NCBI RefSeq assembly: GCF_900454495.1
Contig: NZ_UGSI01000002.1
Span: 868,001-932,000, forward strand
Length of the DNA: 64,000 bases
Direction: 5' to 3'
Source: Paenibacillus macerans
GTDB lineage: Bacteria > Bacillota > Bacilli > Paenibacillales > Paenibacillaceae
The notes beneath the pieces are model-generated. The model worked only from the letters and a program-made list of their open reading frames with translations. It ran no database searches and had not been told where the DNA came from. Every line of letters begins with the position of its first letter. Within the stretch, counting starts at the first letter, position 1. Shown in pieces: positions 44,759-55,700 of the stretch. The translations under genes and the position numbers were made by a program.

Positions 44759-45643
44759 ATGATCAAAAAACTTCGGCCTTTCGGATATTTGCTGCCCAGT
44801 TTTCTCGTTATTCTCGGCGTGACCCTGCTTCCTTTGATCTACGCGATCTTTATCAGCTTTATTAACTTGACCAAAAATGTGCACAAACTGGACAATCCGA
44901 AACTTTGGGATTACGTAGGTTTTGAGAATTTCGCCAAAGTGCTGTCCGACGCTTCCTTTTGGCAGGCCGTCGGCCGAACGATGTATTTTACGGTGACCTC
45001 GGTAGGTTTGGAGTTCATTCTTGGCATGGCGTTTGCCTTGATTTTGAATGAGAAATTTGCGGGACGAGGTTTTGTCAGAGGTTTTATGCTGATTCCTTGG
45101 GCCTTGCCGACGATTGTCAATGCGGTCCTATGGAAATGGCTGTATGACCCGGATCATGGAACGGTCACCGTGTTGCTGGCGGCCCTTGGCATTACGGATG
45201 GTTACTTTAATATTTTGGGCTCCTCCTTCTCGGCAATGAATGCCATCGTTATCGCCGATGTGTGGAAAAATACGGCTTTCGTGACTCTGATTTTATTGGC
45301 GGCGATGCAGTCCCTCCCGGTTGAGGCCTATGAAGCAGGCAAAATCGATGGGGCCTCGGCGTTCCGGAGATTTTTCAGCATCACGCTTCCGCTTTTAAGT
45401 CCGGCCATATTGGTCGCGCTGATCATGCGGACGATGGAAGCTTTCAAAGTATTCGACATTATTTATATCATGACCGGGGGCGGCCCGGCCGGGGGAACGC
45501 AAGTGCTGTCCTTCCTGACCTATCAGTCCTCCATGATGTTCGGCAAATTCAGTTACGGCTCGTCCATAGCGTTTGTGATGTCGATCTTTATTCTGATATT
45601 CGCCTTTATCTACATCAAAATTCTATACAAAAAAGCGGAGTGA
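44759..45643 (+). CDS. Sugar ABC transporter permease (MalF-type)
   Basis: 294 residues from ATG at 44759, 5 bases after GGAGG. About six membrane helices and the permease EAA loop EAYEAGKIDGASAFRRFFSI, which docks the ATPase. It pairs with the next gene. No ATPase gene is present in the operon; a shared MsmX-type ATPase encoded elsewhere is the usual solution in Bacillales. Confidence 0.93.
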   Translation: MIKKLRPFGYLLPSFLVILGVTLLPLIYAIFISFINLTKNVHKLDNPKLWDYVGFENFAKVLSDASFWQAVGRTMYFTVTSVGLEFILGMAFALILNEKFAGRGFVRGFMLIPWALPTIVNAVLWKWLYDPDHGTVTVLLAALGITDGYFNILGSSFSAMNAIVIADVWKNTAFVTLILLAAMQSLPVEAYEAGKIDGASAFRRFFSITLPLLSPAILVALIMRTMEAFKVFDIIYIMTGGGPAGGTQVLSFLTYQSSMMFGKFSYGSSIAFVMSIFILIFAFIYIKILYKKAE

Positions 45644-45646
45644 CCT

Positions 45647-46498
45647 ATGGAGAGAACAAGAGCTCAGAAGTTTTGGATATATGTCGGCGTGTCTCTTATC
45701 ATGCTGTTTACGGCGCTGCCTCTGCTCCTGCTGGTGATCGCCACCTTCTCTTCCAGCGGGGATCTGAACGCGAAAACCCTTCACTTGTGGCCTGCGGAAT
45801 GGACTTTTGACAATTACTCGAGAGTGTTCTCCGGTGAAGCAAGCGACGGCAGCCTGCCCCCCTTTCTAACGGCGATGAAAAATAGCGTGGTCGTCGCGCT
45901 CAGCTCCACCCTGCTGACGCTGTTCATCGGGATGTTTGCGGCGTATGCCTGCGCCAGGTTCCGTTTTCGCGGCAAGGACGCCTTGCTGGTCTCGATTCTT
46001 GGCTTCCGGATGGTGCCGGAAGTGGTGCTGCTGATCCCTCTGTACGTGATCTTCGCCCGAATGGGGATGATCAACCATAAGCCGGCGCTTATCGTGATCT
46101 ATATGGCCTTTAACCTGCCGTACGTCATTTGGATGATGCAGACGTATTTCCGTTCGATTCCAAGGTCTATGGAAGAATCGGCGCAAATCGACGGCGTATC
46201 GCCGCTCGGCATTTTGTTCAAGTTTTTGCTGCCGCTATCGCTTCCGGGCTTGGTGGCCACCGGAATATTCGTGCTGCTGATCGCCTGGGACGAGTTTATG
46301 TTCGCCAGCATATTCACTTCGACTTATGACGCCAAGACCATTACGGTGGCGATCTCCGAGTTTTCGAAACGCGGCATGATCGACTTCGGCATGCAGATTA
46401 CCGGCGGATTGCTGGCATCGCTGCCGCCGATTGCTTTGGCTTTGTTCTTACAAAAATACATCATCAGCGGCCTGTCGGAAGGCTCTGAGAAGGGATGA
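45647..46498 (+). CDS. Sugar ABC transporter permease (MalG-type)
   Basis: 283 residues, three bases after the first permease. Six helices and the EAA loop SMEESAQIDGVSPLGILFKF. Ends SEGSEKG. It forms the heterodimeric channel with the preceding permease. Confidence 0.93.
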   Translation: MERTRAQKFWIYVGVSLIMLFTALPLLLLVIATFSSSGDLNAKTLHLWPAEWTFDNYSRVFSGEASDGSLPPFLTAMKNSVVVALSSTLLTLFIGMFAAYACARFRFRGKDALLVSILGFRMVPEVVLLIPLYVIFARMGMINHKPALIVIYMAFNLPYVIWMMQTYFRSIPRSMEESAQIDGVSPLGILFKFLLPLSLPGLVATGIFVLLIAWDEFMFASIFTSTYDAKTITVAISEFSKRGMIDFGMQITGGLLASLPPIALALFLQKYIISGLSEGSEKG

Positions 46499-46503
46499 GG
46501 ATT

Positions 46504-47496
46504 ATGAGTCAATTTTTCAACGAGGTTAAACAACAACCGGAGGCGATCCGGGAGACGATTCGAAACAATATTTCCGTCAGCGCGGCCGGCGACAAGCCGC
46601 TGTTGTTGACGGGCATGGGCAGCTCCCTGGCCGCTTCCGAACTGCTTGTCTCTTATTTGAACCTGCACGGCATTCAAGCGTCGGCTATCGACAATTCCGA
46701 ACTTTTATACTATTATCCCGATTCTTTCCTGGACAAGCATCAGCTTTACATCGTTTCGCAGAGCGGGGAGAGCTTCGAGGCCAAGGAACTGGCCAAGCGC
46801 TACCCCTTGGCCTCGGCCATCACCAACTCCCCGGACGGTTCTTTGGCCGGTTTGGCCCGGGAGGTTCTGCTCACGCATGCGGGAAAAGAAATAGCTATCG
46901 CTTCCTCGAAATCTTTTACGACGACGGCGGCTTTGATGCTGCTATTGGGCTCTAAAATGACGGGGAACGATCTGACGGATTCGCTTTATCGGACGGCTGA
47001 CGTCATTGAAGAGCATTTGAATAGAGAAGAGGAGTACCGGAAGCGGATCGTCGATTTCATTAGCCCGGAGAAACCGCTCGTTCTGCTGGGCCGGGGGCCT
47101 TCGGTTTACACGGCGCGGCAGGGTTCCTTGACGCTGAAGGAAACGGCGCGGATTTTTGCCGAGGCCGCTTCGGCTCCGCAATTCCGGCATGGTCCATTCG
47201 AATTGATTAAAGAGAATTTGCAAGCCATCTTCTTTAATCCTAAAGGAGCAACTTACGAAACTAATAAAAAGTATGTTCTGGAAATGGCCGAACTGGGGGC
47301 AAAAGTGCTTTATGTCTCCGACGAAGAGCTTAGACATGAACGCGTCATGTCGTTCGCAATTCCATCCGTTCACGAATACGTGAGCCCCATTCCTTACTCG
47401 CTGGTCATCCAGTTAGCCGCCATCGAACTCTCGGCGAAACGGGGGCTGGTCGCTGGGGAAGCTGAAATCATCACGAAAGTTACAGGGAAGGAATAA
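46504..47496 (+). CDS. SIS-domain sugar-phosphate isomerase/deaminase
   Basis: 330 residues from ATG at 46504. Two SIS domains: about 30-160 (VSQSGESFEAKELAK, IASSKSFTTT) and 185-320 (LLGRGPSVYTARQGSLTLKE, FRHGPFELI). The arrangement resembles the GlmS isomerase half and the NagB-II/AgaS or FrlB-type deaminases and deglycases. It probably removes an amino group or amino acid from an amino-sugar phosphate in the cytosol. Neighbouring ABC and PfkB genes mirror the layout of fructosamine or amino-sugar operons; the substrate is inferred. Confidence 0.85.
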   Translation: MSQFFNEVKQQPEAIRETIRNNISVSAAGDKPLLLTGMGSSLAASELLVSYLNLHGIQASAIDNSELLYYYPDSFLDKHQLYIVSQSGESFEAKELAKRYPLASAITNSPDGSLAGLAREVLLTHAGKEIAIASSKSFTTTAALMLLLGSKMTGNDLTDSLYRTADVIEEHLNREEEYRKRIVDFISPEKPLVLLGRGPSVYTARQGSLTLKETARIFAEAASAPQFRHGPFELIKENLQAIFFNPKGATYETNKKYVLEMAELGAKVLYVSDEELRHERVMSFAIPSVHEYVSPIPYSLVIQLAAIELSAKRGLVAGEAEIITKVTGKE

Positions 47497-47501
47497 CCTC
47501 G

Positions 47502-48428
47502 ATGATTAATTTGGTAGGTGTGATCACCGCAGATCTGATCCTCGCCCAAGTGAAAGAGCGGCCGGACTTTGGCGAAGAACATATGGTCGACACGATGATT
47601 TTGCGGCCCGGCGGCCTGGCCAACACGATTTTCCCGCTGGCCAAGCTCGGCGTCAAACAACGGGTCATCTCCCTTTTGGGCCAAGACGATTACGGAAGCA
47701 AAATTTACGACGAGATAGCGCCATTGATAGAAAATGAGCTTGCCCGGACCGAAAAAGGGACGGTGCTGTCCGTATCCATCGTCAAAGAGGGCGGGGATCG
47801 CTACTTTGTTACCTATAAAGGGAACGCCTACGATTTAACCGCGGCTTCGGTTGAAGGGGAGCAAGACTTCGACCTTGCGCGTGCGACGCTGTTGTACGGT
47901 TATTTCCTGGCTCCGGGATTTGGTCCCGATGCGGCGCAAACCTGTTTGAAACGGGCTAAAGCCGCCGGTCAAATCACTTTCTTCGATGCAAACTCGGCCA
48001 TCGATGGTTGGAGTTTAAAGAGCAGGCAGGAGATTATCTCCTTCCTGCCGTACATCGATTACTTTATGCCCAACGATGAAGAAATTTTGCATCTAACCGG
48101 GGCGAACGAGGTGGATCAAGCCGCGAAGCACTTGATTTCTTTAGGCGCCAATACCATCATTGTCAAGCGGGGAAGCCGGGGAGCGAGCGCTTATACCCGC
48201 TCGGGAGCCGTGCATCATGCCGGATTTCCTGTAAAGGCTTACGACACGACGGGGGCCGGGGATAGCTTCAATGCCGGCTTCATTTACAGCGTGCTGGAGG
48301 AGAAACCGCTCGAAGAAGCGTTGAGATACGGGAATATGCTGGCCAGTATTGTCGTCTCCAAAAAAGAAGACCGGTACCCCACGCCCGATGAAATTGAGAG
48401 AAACATTATGGAAAAGGCGGGCAGGTAA
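47502..48428 (+). CDS. PfkB-family carbohydrate kinase
   Basis: 308 residues; GGGAAGGAATAACC upstream of ATG. The C-terminal signature DTTGAGDSFNAGFIYSVLEE contains the catalytic aspartate, and FMPNDEEILHLTG is the preceding strand-loop. It phosphorylates a sugar or sugar conjugate, presumably making the substrate for, or acting on the product of, the SIS enzyme encoded upstream. Confidence 0.9.
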   Translation: MINLVGVITADLILAQVKERPDFGEEHMVDTMILRPGGLANTIFPLAKLGVKQRVISLLGQDDYGSKIYDEIAPLIENELARTEKGTVLSVSIVKEGGDRYFVTYKGNAYDLTAASVEGEQDFDLARATLLYGYFLAPGFGPDAAQTCLKRAKAAGQITFFDANSAIDGWSLKSRQEIISFLPYIDYFMPNDEEILHLTGANEVDQAAKHLISLGANTIIVKRGSRGASAYTRSGAVHHAGFPVKAYDTTGAGDSFNAGFIYSVLEEKPLEEALRYGNMLASIVVSKKEDRYPTPDEIERNIMEKAGR

Positions 48429-48470
48429 CCGGTTGAAATAACCGAATTTCACAAATAAGGGTTTATTCTA

Positions 48471-48513
48471 GGGTTTATTCCGCAGGACCGGAGCCGCGGA
48501 ATAAACCCTTTTT
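48471..48513 (+). terminator. Terminator of the sugar operon
   Basis: GGGTTTATTCCGC and GCGGAATAAACCC are perfect 13-base arms followed by T-run. Confidence 0.93.
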
Positions 48514-48643
48514 CTTCAAGGGAGTAGCTAGATTTGAGAATTTTTAGCGGGGGGATTCAAAACCTAAATCAGAGACAATGGACAAAATGGGCGGATCGGG
48601 AGCATGTCTCTAGGTCCGTGTATCTATGTTTGTACAATGTATG

Positions 48644-48652
48644 TGGTATAAT
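48644..48652 (+). promoter_or_regulatory. Extended -10 promoter of galU
   Basis: TGGTATAAT with perfect -10 and TGn; no good -35 at 17 bases. Confidence 0.6.
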
Positions 48653-48694
48653 GTCAACATCTGCAATTTATTTTCCAATTAGGGAGAAATTTTA

Positions 48695-49585
48695 ATGAAA
48701 ATTCGTAAAGCAATTATTCCGGCGGCCGGATTAGGGACGCGTTTTCTGCCGGCGACCAAGGCCATGCCTAAGGAAATGCTGCCGATCGTCGACAAGCCCA
48801 CGATCCAATATATCGTGGAGGAAGCGGTCGCTTCCGGGATTGAAGACATTATTATTGTAACGGGGAAGGGTAAGCGTGCGATCGAAGATCACTTTGATAC
48901 ATCATTTGAGCTAGAATACAATCTAAATGAAAAAGGAAAATTTCAGCTTCTTGAAGAGGTACGTAAATCTTCGGAGATGGCGGATATTCACTACATCCGG
49001 CAAAAGGAACCAAAAGGCCTGGGACATGCGATCTGGTGCGCACGGAAATTTATCGGCAACGAACCGTTTGCCGTGCTGCTTGGCGACGATATCGTCGAGT
49101 CGGAGGTACCTTGCCTAAAACAAATGATCAACGTGTTTGAGGAGCATAAAGCTTCGGTAGTTGGTGTGCAGCCGGTAGACTGGAATGAGGTGTCCCGTTA
49201 CGGGATTGTGAATCCTACGGTGATTCAGGAGCGGGTTTACTTGGCCAATGAACTGGTGGAGAAACCAGAAACCGGTAAGGCCCCCTCTAATTTGGCGATC
49301 ATGGGGCGTTACATTTTGACCCCGGCGATTTTTGGCATTCTTGAAGAACAACAAGTAGGCGTAAACGGAGAGATCCAGTTGACCGATGCGATCTCGCGCC
49401 TCGGTGAGACGGAACGAATTTTGGCCTATAACTTCGAAGGAACCCGGCATGATGTGGGCGAGAAGATGGGCTTCATTCAAACCACCATCCATTATGCGCT
49501 GGAAAATCCGGAATTGCGGGATGAATTACTTCGTTTTATGACGGAAATCGTTAGTGCAAATCAAAAAACGGCCTCTCCTGAGTGA
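48695..49585 (+). CDS. galU: UTP-glucose-1-phosphate uridylyltransferase
   Basis: 296 residues; AGGGAG upstream. Nucleotide-binding start IIPAAGLGTRFLPATKAMPK, then EMLPIVDKPTIQYIVEEA and the uridine/sugar-site region LLGDDIVES and NVGEKMG-like GTRHDVGEKMGF. It makes UDP-glucose for glycan and teichoic-acid synthesis, fitting the surface-polysaccharide genes downstream. Confidence 0.95.
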   Translation: MKIRKAIIPAAGLGTRFLPATKAMPKEMLPIVDKPTIQYIVEEAVASGIEDIIIVTGKGKRAIEDHFDTSFELEYNLNEKGKFQLLEEVRKSSEMADIHYIRQKEPKGLGHAIWCARKFIGNEPFAVLLGDDIVESEVPCLKQMINVFEEHKASVVGVQPVDWNEVSRYGIVNPTVIQERVYLANELVEKPETGKAPSNLAIMGRYILTPAIFGILEEQQVGVNGEIQLTDAISRLGETERILAYNFEGTRHDVGEKMGFIQTTIHYALENPELRDELLRFMTEIVSANQKTASPE

Positions 49586-49598
49586 GAGACCGTTTTTC
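49564..49598. terminator. Bidirectional terminator between galU and the ligase
   Basis: AAAACGG...CTCTC and GAGAG...CCGTTTTT arms; the galU stop codon lies inside the hairpin. The ligase gene ends nearby on the opposite strand. Confidence 0.85.
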
Positions 49599-49606
49599 TT
49601 TATGCT

Positions 49607-52063
49607 TTAAAAGTTTTGCTGAGTTATTTTGTCAATTTCCCCTTTTTCGTTTGGATCCATTTGCAGCAAGCGATCATATACCGCCTGGTCGGTGGTTCCG
49701 TTCTTCTGCAAGGCTGCCAAATACCAGCGGGCGATCTCACGGTTCGTACCATCATTCAAGTCATCCTTGATGCCAACTTTAAAAATCTCCGCAGCTTTTG
49801 CCGGATCGTTCAGCATATATTGCATTTTACCGGCGTTTAGCACCATCGGTTGCGTGATTTCAAACGGATTTCCTTGCAATTGACCTTTCGGCAGAGTTTT
49901 CAAATGTTCAACCCCGGCAACCACATGCTGATATGCGGCAAGTCCTGTTTTGAAGTAGTCGTCCTTCTTGGCAGTATCCTGTTGACCAAGCGCTTGGTAA
50001 CCTAGCTCATAAGACTGCACAATCAACTGTTCGTACCAATTCATATCATAGGCGTAACGATCGGCATTATCGCGAAGAACGGCATATGCCTTATCGTTTT
50101 CGCTATTGGATTGATACAGCGTCATGAGCTGCTTGTACATATTTTTGTCGAACGGCTCTTTTTTCAGCGTATTTGTTAGTAAATTAAGCTCTTCGTTGTA
50201 AAAAGACTCATCTTTCGTCTGACTGTACACGGCTTGAAGAAGGCTGGACATATACAATACCGCATCGGGGTGATCTCCACGTTTGCTGAGAGCCTTATCC
50301 AGCGGTGTTTTAATTTCCTGGAAGTCATTACTTGTGGTGAACAAGTTTTTAGCTTTAACAACGTCTTGGCTCGCCCCAATATAACGGATCGACACAAAGA
50401 TCAGCACGATCGAGGCAAGCACCATAACCGTGCTATACAAGCCTCGCATTGTGCCTGGCTTCAACTTGAGTTTGGCTACCGGGCGGTTGTCCATCACAGC
50501 CGCCATGCCGCCCAGACCCAGGAAAACAAGCATGCTGATAAAAACAAAACTCATATTGAAATCCATCAAGCTGTGAATCAGAATCGAAAAAACAAGAATG
50601 AAATAAGCAAAATAAGAGTCACGTTCCTGTTCACCGGCTTTGATGTAGCCGCGAATATATTTATAGAAAATAAAGATCAGAAATGCCACAAAAATAATGA
50701 ATCCTAAAAGGCCGGTCTCGACCAGATACTGCATCACAAAGCTGTGCGCTTGACGGCTGGAGTACGGGTTGTTTTGATACTTTTCAAAAATCGACGCCCA
50801 TGCGCCGCCGCCTGCACCGATGATTGGATAATCTTTAAGAACTTTTACGGCGTCTTTATAGAATGTCATCCGTTCAAGGAAACTGTGCTGCTGCAGGTTA
50901 AGATTTTCCAAACGTTCCCCAATGTTGCCCGGTAAAATATGCTTGAGGTTCGTGCCCAGGAACAGCCAAGCCAGGATACCGACCACAACGACGGAAACGA
51001 CCGGCAGCCACAGGCTGGACAGTTTTCTATCCGCCCATCTGCTAAGGCCGCTTTCCAAACGAGGAGCTGCATAACGCTGGATCAGCCATGCGATCACGGC
51101 CAGCGCCAGCGAGGCGCCAAGTACATAAAACCAGCCTTTGGCCGGATCATTGATTTGCCCCAGGTGGAATTGCTGCCCGAGGTTCGTTACCGGTTTAGCG
51201 ATCACCAGCGTGGCAACACCGGCCAGCACGCAATAAACAATCCACAGGATTTGTTTGGCCGGCTTCAGGAATAACAACAGTACGACGAAGACGACAGGCA
51301 AGAACACCAGGCCGCCGCGCGATAACGTCAGCAAAATCGAAAGGACCATCGGTACCAGCATAAATGCGTGGATCGCTTGGCCGTACCACTTTTTAGAGCG
51401 GGTGATGCCGAACACGGCGATGAAGAAGAAGGCCATCAGGAAGGCGGCATACGTATTAGGATATTGGAAAACAGATGCGAGACGTGGACCGTTTGCGTCA
51501 ACCCAAACCGCCTGCGTGTATTGTCCATCAACGACAATTCCCGAGAACCAGCCGACAATGGCCGACACGGTTCTTCCCTGTCCGAGCCAGTTGAATAAGC
51601 CGAACAGCACAATCACGTAAGCAACCGTAATCAAGGTCGTCTCAATCATCCGGTTGGCCTTGTGATTTTGCAGCAAATAAAGCCCCATAATGAACATAAA
51701 GGCATAAAGCGATTGAATCAGCACCATATTGGAAGCAAAGTACTGGCTTGCCGCCGAAATTAGTGCGATAATGTAAGTTATGGGAATTAAGAGTACAAGC
51801 AGGGCTGTCCAGTCCCGTTGGTCTTCCAGCTTGATATTTTTGAAGAAAGCCGCAGCCCACACCAGCAGCAGGATGCTGCCGACAAGAACCGACCAATAGA
51901 TCGGCTGCTCAAAATTTAGCACAAGACCGTTAAACACACCAGCCTGGAACGGAGCCCAAACCAAAAACATAATTAAGCCAACTAATAACAACCATAACGC
52001 CGCAGGTAACTTTTCCCGAATTCTCGACTCTACGGCCATTTTCCCGTATACTGGATTCGACAC
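49607..52063 (-). CDS. O-antigen ligase/polymerase-type membrane protein with TPR-like tail
   Basis: 818 residues from GTG after AAAGGAGATAAATAC. About a dozen membrane helices fill residues 20-590. The O-antigen ligase core lies near 400-450 (IIGAGGGAWASIFEKYQNNP and SSRQAHSFVMQYLVETG, with the conserved His). Residues about 600-818 are soluble with TPR-like helical repeats (KALSKRGDHPDAVLYMSSLL). Such proteins join a lipid-linked glycan to an acceptor. Next to SLH and Wzm/Wzt genes a role as S-layer protein O-oligosaccharyltransferase, like WsfB, is plausible but inferred. Confidence 0.85.
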   Translation of the reverse strand: MSNPVYGKMAVESRIREKLPAALWLLLVGLIMFLVWAPFQAGVFNGLVLNFEQPIYWSVLVGSILLLVWAAAFFKNIKLEDQRDWTALLVLLIPITYIIALISAASQYFASNMVLIQSLYAFMFIMGLYLLQNHKANRMIETTLITVAYVIVLFGLFNWLGQGRTVSAIVGWFSGIVVDGQYTQAVWVDANGPRLASVFQYPNTYAAFLMAFFFIAVFGITRSKKWYGQAIHAFMLVPMVLSILLTLSRGGLVFLPVVFVVLLLFLKPAKQILWIVYCVLAGVATLVIAKPVTNLGQQFHLGQINDPAKGWFYVLGASLALAVIAWLIQRYAAPRLESGLSRWADRKLSSLWLPVVSVVVVGILAWLFLGTNLKHILPGNIGERLENLNLQQHSFLERMTFYKDAVKVLKDYPIIGAGGGAWASIFEKYQNNPYSSRQAHSFVMQYLVETGLLGFIIFVAFLIFIFYKYIRGYIKAGEQERDSYFAYFILVFSILIHSLMDFNMSFVFISMLVFLGLGGMAAVMDNRPVAKLKLKPGTMRGLYSTVMVLASIVLIFVSIRYIGASQDVVKAKNLFTTSNDFQEIKTPLDKALSKRGDHPDAVLYMSSLLQAVYSQTKDESFYNEELNLLTNTLKKEPFDKNMYKQLMTLYQSNSENDKAYAVLRDNADRYAYDMNWYEQLIVQSYELGYQALGQQDTAKKDDYFKTGLAAYQHVVAGVEHLKTLPKGQLQGNPFEITQPMVLNAGKMQYMLNDPAKAAEIFKVGIKDDLNDGTNREIARWYLAALQKNGTTDQAVYDRLLQMDPNEKGEIDKITQQNF

Positions 52064-52718
52064 GTATTTATCTCCTTTGCTAATAGATACGGGTATTATT
52101 TTAGCATAGGATGGGCTCTTCTTCTACTAAGCGTCCAATGAAAGATTGTTTTTTTAAATTATGGTATTTAAAAGAAAAAATGTAATTTTGTAACTAGAAG
52201 CATTTTCGGAAAACTAACATGATTCGAGGGCAACACCGCTTCTCATGAGCATACTGCTCTGCTCCTGATTAGTATTGCAAACTGCTGCACTTGTGTGTCA
52301 CAATCAATAAAGATTTGATGAAAGTCCTTGTGGTAATTCATGCGGAAACTCTACAAATTGAAGCTTTTGGTGTAACGGGCCTGCCGAGATTTGTTGCGTG
52401 ATTGCTTTATTGTGTGATTCTCTTGGTCCTTTGGTAAAAATAGAAATGACTTTATCGAAGCAGTGTTGCGCATCGTTCAGGAGAGCAAGGGGATATTGTT
52501 CATACCATTTGCGGGGCTAAGTTTCTGGGCGGACTACGCTTAGGAGGTTTTTCGACAGGCAGGGTATACGACTGCAGACAAATAAAATTACAGTTACGCA
52601 GCCGTCCTCCGTCCTATAATCCCCCCGCTTGATTAAAGTGAGTCTGTATGCACTGGGCTTTGAGAAATTGCTACACTGACAGGGTGTTTCACGAAGATTC
52701 TTGGCGGAGGTTTCATTT
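52064..52718. other. Intergenic leader region before the glycan operon
   Basis: About 650 bases between divergent genes. I see no convincing coding region, repeat or strong promoter; base composition shifts toward AT here. Confidence 0.6.
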
Positions 52719-55700
52719 ATGAAATTAATGAACCAATTTTATAACTTCATAATAGATGTTTTTAAAGCCTTTTTCAATACAAACAGGAGCAGGGCGACCT
52801 TTCGGAAAGCTTACGCGGTATTCAAGGAATTCGGTTGGGCAGGTTTTGTAAAAGCAATTAAAAATAAAGCATCTAAACGCCAGCTTTTAGATGGGGTAGT
52901 CACAAAAGAAGAGGAAGAAATGGAAGAACTACCTTACGTTGGATCTGTTTTCGTTGCGGGGGACAACACTGGAAGAAAGCTCTTCCGGCGACAACAGGAG
53001 GAGTACTCAGAAGCGGTTATTGGACAAATGATTGAGGTACTACAAAAGAACGTTCACTTTAGCATCATACTGCTTTTGGAACGTACTGAGATAAACATGC
53101 TGGAGCGGACATTAAAATCAGTTCAGTCCCAAATCTATGGTCGTTGGGAGCTTTGGGCGGTTGATTTGGGAACAAAGGACAGGCGAGGGGTAAATCTCTT
53201 TGGTAGAGAAGCAGAAAAAGACTCTCGCCTCCATCTGCTGGGGTCAAACGGGCAGAAAATAGGTAGAGCGGAAGCATACAATCAAGCTCTTAGTAAAACA
53301 TTGGGTGATTATATAATTTTTATGCACATGGGTGATCAACTGACGCCCGACGCTCTGTATTGGGCAGCAAAGAATTTAGACGAAAGAGACAACGTAGACC
53401 TGCTTTTTTCGGATGAATGCTATGTCGACGAGAATGGCAATTATTTCAGTTTCTTTTTCAAACCAGCTTGGTCACCGTTATTGATGATTAGGTCTTCCTA
53501 CCCTGGGAACTTCTCTGCGTTCAGGAAAGCAACTTTGCAGAAGTGCGGAGAATTCGAAAAAGCATTTGACAGTTGTGCACTTTATGAAATGACTCTACGG
53601 CTCTCCAAGCGAGGGGGGGGAATTCGACACATTGAACGGATTTTGTATTCGACATACGCTGTTGAAAAAACAGCAGAAGCTCGTCGACGAGAGATATCTA
53701 GTCGGGCAAAGGCATTATCCCAACATATGTGGCGTATGAACTATCCGGCTTTCATCTTTGAGCAAGACGGACAAAATTTTATATCCAAATGGCGGAGTGA
53801 AATTCCACTTGTTAGTGTGATTATTGCAACAGATCATTCTGCCATACTGAGTAGTTTGCCACACCTGCTGCGGAATACTGCGTATCCTAACTTTGAGATC
53901 GTTATTGTGTCGAACTCAGAATTATCGGAAGAAATCGGAGAAGCGATGTCCGGCTTAGGAGAACGGATGATTCTTTGCCCATATGATGGGCCTCTTAATT
54001 ATTCAAAAAAATACAATCTTGGTGCGGAAGCAGCCAAGGGAGAATATCTTGTTTTTCTAGGCGACGATATGTATATAGCGCAGCAGGACTGGCTGAATCA
54101 CCTATTGGATGTTTTGGATCTTCCGGGGATCGGAGCGGTTTCCCCAGCTGTGATCGACTCGGAAGGTAAAGCTGTTTATATGGGGGGGCGGATCGGTCAG
54201 CATGGCGGTGAGTTGTATGAGTGTACATTTTTGGGACAATCATTTTATAGCAAAGACGACCGTGCGCTAACACTTCACATGAGCAGAGAAGTTAGCGTAC
54301 TGAGCCAGTACTGCTTTTCGGTACGAAAAGATGTTTTTCTACAGGTTGGCGGATTAAATGAAAAATCCACTCCGAATCGATACTTCGGATTGGATTTTAG
54401 TTTCAGAATCCAAAACAAGAACCTACGCTGCGCATTTGTTTCGACAAGTATTCTTCTTCATAAAGAAAGAATTGGCGAGAGAAATACCAGTCCGCGAGAT
54501 AGGGCGTATCTGTACATCATAAAAAAGTGGCACACCGCTCTAAAAAGGGACATCCTGTTTACAGACAGCATGCTACAATACAGTACAGACAGTGACAACT
54601 TACCGAATCGCCTGCTCCTCCCTGAAAACCTGCTGAAGGGGGAGAAAGGAGACATTCTGCTTGTAAGTCATGAGTTGTCCCGGACTGGCTCCCCTCAGGT
54701 TGTATTTGAGGCTGCCAAAGTCTTGAAGGATCAAGGATATTTTCCAGTTGTAGCTTCTCCGGAGGATGGCCCCTTGTCGAAGGATATTTTGGCGGAAGAG
54801 ATTCCGGTTATTATTGATCAGGATCTATCAAAATACAGAGCTTATCGCCCGAACGAGACACCCAAGTCCATATCACCGGGTATTGACAACTTGTTGAAAA
54901 ACTTTGATCTTGTGCTTGTAGCCTCCATTGTTAGTCATAACTTTATCAACTGCTATAATGGTTCGGATATTCCGTTTCTATGGTGGATCCATGATGGTGG
55001 GACGGGATATAATTTTCTCAAAAACTATCTACCTAGGTATTTGAAGAGCAATATTTCCGTCTATTGCGGCGGTAGATATGCACAGGAAATGTTGGAGAAA
55101 TATCGACCGAAATATTATACAGAAGTGCTTTTATATGGTGTAAAAGACTGGGCTGACCTGAAAGAAATAACCGTTCGACGGGAAAAAATACTATTTCTAT
55201 TTCCTGCTACTTTTGAGATAAGAAAGAATCAGATGTTATTGTTGGAGGCAATAAGCATGTTACCACAGGCTATTGCGGAAAAGGCCGAATTTCTGCTGAT
55301 AGGCAAAGTTGGTGATGAACTCTACTATCGGAGTGTATACAATAAAGCCAAAGAACTAACCAATGTCAGAATATCCGAGCCAGTTCCCTATGACAAGTTG
55401 ATGGATATTTACCGTGAGACTGCTTGTGTGGTTGTCCCATCTATTGACGATCCCATGCCGGTTGTCTTGGCGGAGGCAATGATGATGTCCAAGATTGTCT
55501 TATGCTCTGACATGACGGGAACGGCACGCTATATTGAGGACGGTGTAAACGGATTTGTATTTAGTAGTAAGAGTGCTTCGGAGCTGGAAAAGAAACTGGA
55601 GTACATTATTGGCAACTTTGATACAATGAATGATGTTCGCAAGTCGGGTAGGAAGACATACAAGCAGTATTTTTCTCAGGAAATATTCACCAAAAATTTG

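Noticed and set aside
52064..52700. Promoter or transposase remnant in the intergenic region
   Set aside because: Only scattered AT-rich hexamers and short frames; nothing that stands out from chance.
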